Shown in pieces: positions 5,955-7,951 of a stretch of 7,951 nucleotides of DNA. Origin of the DNA: Acetobacteraceae bacterium (GTDB lineage Bacteria; Pseudomonadota; Alphaproteobacteria; Acetobacterales; Acetobacteraceae); assembly GCA_947476855.1 (NCBI GenBank), contig CANJSR010000217.1:1-7951 (forward strand). The letters are read 5' to 3'. The notes below the pieces were generated by a model. That model ran no database searches. It was not told the origin of the DNA and was given only the letters and a program-made list of their open reading frames with translations. How positions within the stretch are numbered: the first letter of the stretch is position 1; each line of letters begins with the position of its first letter. The translations under genes were made by a program, and so were the position numbers.

Positions 5955-5993
5955 AAGACGTGGGTGGCGGCCCTGCGGCCGCCATGACGGGGG
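5955..5993 (-). repeat. REP-like palindromic repeat, unit 3
   Basis: This is a third copy of the 39-base unit, about 5 kb from the pair at 921-1016. It matches the reverse complement of unit 1 at 36 of 39 positions. The hairpin GGCGGCC-CTGC-GGCCGCC at 5966-5983 keeps the 7-bp stem while the loop differs. It lies in the gap between two same-strand genes, 20 bases past the end of the 623-residue gene, where it may limit read-through into the ParA-like gene. It is a single unit, not a pair. Confidence 0.78.
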
Positions 5994-6012
5994 GCACGGC
6001 CCCGTCGGCCCC

Positions 6013-7884
6013 TCAGAACCCGAACATGTGATCCAGCGAGAACCCGCCCCGGTCGTCCATCAGCCCGTGGTAGCCGAACAGCCGGCAGCCGGGGTCGCGC
6101 ACCAGCACATACCCCTCGGCCCCCGCCTGCCGCAGCCGGTCCGGTCCGAACACCCGATGCGGCCACACCATCGCCGAACCGGAGCACGCGATGGACAGCC
6201 GAGCCTCGGCGATGAGATGGCCGGTGGCGGAGTGGAGCTGGAGCTGGGTGGCGGATCGGGCGTGCCAGGGCGCGGATGCCGGATAGATCAGCACCGCGAA
6301 GCTGTTCCGCGTGGCGTCGCCGAGTTTCAGGAACAGCCGCGTCGACAGGCCGGGCGGCGGGCCGGAGTAGGATTGCGGCTCATCCTTCCAGGTCATCGCC
6401 GTGTTGAACACATGGGCGCCGAAACTCGATTCGGCGGCGTGGCCGGACGTGCGGTCCTCATACCGGAACAGCGCGTGCAGCCAGCCATCGGCCTCCCCGC
6501 CGTCGCGGAAGTCGTAGACCAGTTCGGCGTGCCCGGCCTCGACATCGATGTCGTCGAAATCCAGCGCCAGGTCATGCGCGCGGGGCAGGCGGCCGAGGAA
6601 GCGTTCGTGGACCTTCCGCCCCTCCCGATCGAAGACGTCCATCCGGATCGGCAGGTTCGCCTGCACGGTCGACATCGGCGTGGGCTGGACGATGCTGCGG
6701 AACCGCGCGCGGGGCAGGATCGGGAAGGGCAACAGGTAGCCTCGGCCCAGATCGGCCGGCATGGTCGGGATGCCCGGATCGGGCTTCAGGTTGTCGCGCT
6801 CCACGTTCACATGGGCGATGCGGACGCGGTCGGCGCGGGTGATCTCGTACCGCGGGCGGACGACGTGGCGGCCGGCGCGGACCTCGATCTGTGCGGGCCA
6901 GCGCAGGCCGGGCAGGAACTCGCGTACGTTCAGCGCCACGGTCGCGAAGGGGCCGAGTGCCTGGCTGTAGGACACCGGCTGGCCGGCGCCCATGCGGTCC
7001 AGCGCCACCGCGCCTGCCGGGATCGGCACGGCGTGGCTGTTCTGCAACCAGAGCACCACGTCCTCATCATCGCGCGGGGCGGGCAGGCCGGCGAACCGGT
7101 CGGACGGCCAGGCGTTGGCGTCATGCGTGCAGGACAAGGACGCGCCATCGCCATGGGCATAGGTGTCGAGCGCGTACTTCACCACGTCGTGGCCGGCGGA
7201 GCCGATGGCATGGATGAACAACTGCCCGGTGAACGGCCCCAACCCGAAGCGCTGCCGGATCACCCGGCTGTCGATGCTGTATCCGCCCGGGCCGGAGGGC
7301 AGCGTCTGCTCCCAGGTCGCCAGCACCGTCCCGTCGCCATCGAACAGCCGCAGCCACAGCCGGACCTGGGTGGCGCCGTAGTTGGCCCAGTAGTTGGCGG
7401 AGACGATCCGGGTCGACAGCGCCTCGGTATCCCGGAAAAAGGCGAAGTTCGTGGCGAAGTTCAGCTTGTCGAGGTAGCGCCCCGGCGTCGTCAGCATCCC
7501 GGCCGGCAGGCGGATGTCGTCCAGCGTCAGCACCGTCGCACCGGGCGGCAGCATGTGGCGGATGCGGTCTACGACCCGAGCCGCATCGAAGGCGGCGATC
7601 AGCACGGTCCGGGCGCCGCTGTCCGGCAGTTCGGTCAGCTTGCGCGTCACCATCCCGGCGCGGGTCTGGCCGACCTGGGCGGTGTCGTGGACGTACAGCG
7701 CCTCGATCGGCGTCGGGTACATGGCCAGCAGCGCCTCGGCCAGGCCGTCCGGATCGTAGATCGCGACAGGGGCGTGCAGGCGGGCGTGCAGGCGGGCAAT
7801 CGCCTCCGCCGCCAGCGGATGGGCGAGCGCCTTGTAGATGACATTCCCCCCGGCGCGGGCGTCGAAAGTCTGGATGTTCAGCAT
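6013..7884 (-). CDS. Large protein of unknown function (623 residues)
   Basis: I do not recognise a named family. The reading frame is long, has codon use like its neighbours, and starts at an ATG with GAGGA just upstream, so it is surely a gene. No signal peptide or membrane helix is seen, so it is probably cytoplasmic or secreted by another route. Residues 1 to about 128 look like an alpha/beta domain: the stretches IEALYVHD, ARTVLIAAFD and ATVLTLDDIRLP are strand-like and separated by helices. From about residue 145 on the protein is rich in beta-strand patterns (VRLWLRLFDGDGTVLATWEQ, GQLFIHAIG, IRMDVFDREGRKVHERFLG), as in beta-sandwich or binding domains. Cysteines are few, and I see no obvious catalytic motif. 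I have the impression of similar hypothetical proteins in other alphaproteobacteria, but this is memory, not a search. A 12-base tandem repeat near the start of the gene encodes ARLHARLH. It follows another - gene after 12 bases, so they are likely co-transcribed. Confidence 0.85.
   Translation of the reverse strand: MLNIQTFDARAGGNVIYKALAHPLAAEAIARLHARLHAPVAIYDPDGLAEALLAMYPTPIEALYVHDTAQVGQTRAGMVTRKLTELPDSGARTVLIAAFDAARVVDRIRHMLPPGATVLTLDDIRLPAGMLTTPGRYLDKLNFATNFAFFRDTEALSTRIVSANYWANYGATQVRLWLRLFDGDGTVLATWEQTLPSGPGGYSIDSRVIRQRFGLGPFTGQLFIHAIGSAGHDVVKYALDTYAHGDGASLSCTHDANAWPSDRFAGLPAPRDDEDVVLWLQNSHAVPIPAGAVALDRMGAGQPVSYSQALGPFATVALNVREFLPGLRWPAQIEVRAGRHVVRPRYEITRADRVRIAHVNVERDNLKPDPGIPTMPADLGRGYLLPFPILPRARFRSIVQPTPMSTVQANLPIRMDVFDREGRKVHERFLGRLPRAHDLALDFDDIDVEAGHAELVYDFRDGGEADGWLHALFRYEDRTSGHAAESSFGAHVFNTAMTWKDEPQSYSGPPPGLSTRLFLKLGDATRNSFAVLIYPASAPWHARSATQLQLHSATGHLIAEARLSIACSGSAMVWPHRVFGPDRLRQAGAEGYVLVRDPGCRLFGYHGLMDDRGGFSLDHMFGF
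7770..7797. repeat. 12-base tandem repeat inside the 623-residue gene
   Basis: The unit GGGCGTGCAGGC occurs twice without a gap (7770-7781 and 7782-7793), and the first four bases of a third copy follow. It is in frame and doubles the four residues ARLH at about positions 30-37. It is probably a recent slippage duplication in a helical stretch. Confidence 0.7.
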
Positions 7885-7896
7885 GGGTCCTCGTGG

Positions 7897-7951
7897 CTAC
7901 AGGCCAAGCCGGCGGCGCATTTCGGCGGCGGCGAGCGGTGTATCGTTCAGC
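7897..7951 (-). CDS. 3' end of an unidentified gene (start outside window)
   Basis: The last 17 codons and the stop TAG (7897-7899) of a - strand gene read LNDTPLAAAEMRRRLGL. The frame is open to the window edge. It ends 12 bases before the ATG of the 623-residue gene, whose ribosome binding site sits in that gap, so the two probably form one operon. The tail is too short to assign a family. Confidence 0.6.
   Translation of the reverse strand, partial: LNDTPLAAAEMRRRLGL

Overview
The window looks like chromosomal DNA of a GC-rich alphaproteobacterium. Acetobacteraceae or another Rhodospirillales family is my best guess, from codon use, protein similarity as I remember it, and a dispersed palindromic repeat of a kind I associate with those genomes. 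No search was run, so the taxonomy is inference. There is no rRNA, tRNA, CRISPR array, transposase or phage gene here, and no gene-free stretch longer than about 300 bases.

Layout from left to right. (1) The 3' part of an ftsH-type membrane protease gene on + (to 886). (2) A 166-base convergent gap with two 39-base palindromic repeat units arranged head to head. (3) An SMP-30/gluconolactonase-family gene on - (1053-1931). (4) A 261-base divergent gap, AT-rich in its right half, with a good sigma70-like promoter and a possible leader hairpin. (5) A visibly lower-GC gene on + (2193-2966) for an unrecognised membrane-anchored protein with an SH3-like C-terminal segment. (6) A + pair joined by an ATGA overlap: a YedJ-type HD-domain phosphohydrolase (3045-3728) and a Gfo/Idh/MocA-type oxidoreductase (3725-4720). 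(7) A short convergent gap with a strong hairpin. (8) A - pair, also joined by an ATGA overlap: an orphan ParA-type ATPase (5829 to 5200) followed by a four-helix CopD-like membrane protein (5203 to 4760). (9) A gap with a third copy of the palindromic repeat. (10) A 623-residue protein of unknown function on - (7884 to 6013), 12 bases downstream of another - gene of which only the last 17 codons are visible.

Functionally this is mostly a housekeeping neighbourhood: proteolysis, sugar-lactone and sugar-type redox enzymes, an HD hydrolase, and a ParA-like ATPase with a membrane partner. The genes do not form one pathway. The SMP-30 protein and the Gfo/Idh oxidoreductase could both act on sugar derivatives, but they are on opposite strands with an unrelated gene between them. 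I see no clear new defence, mobile or regulatory system. The least explained parts are the low-GC membrane/SH3-like gene at 2193-2966, the 623-residue protein with its cut-off partner, and the family of palindromic repeats.
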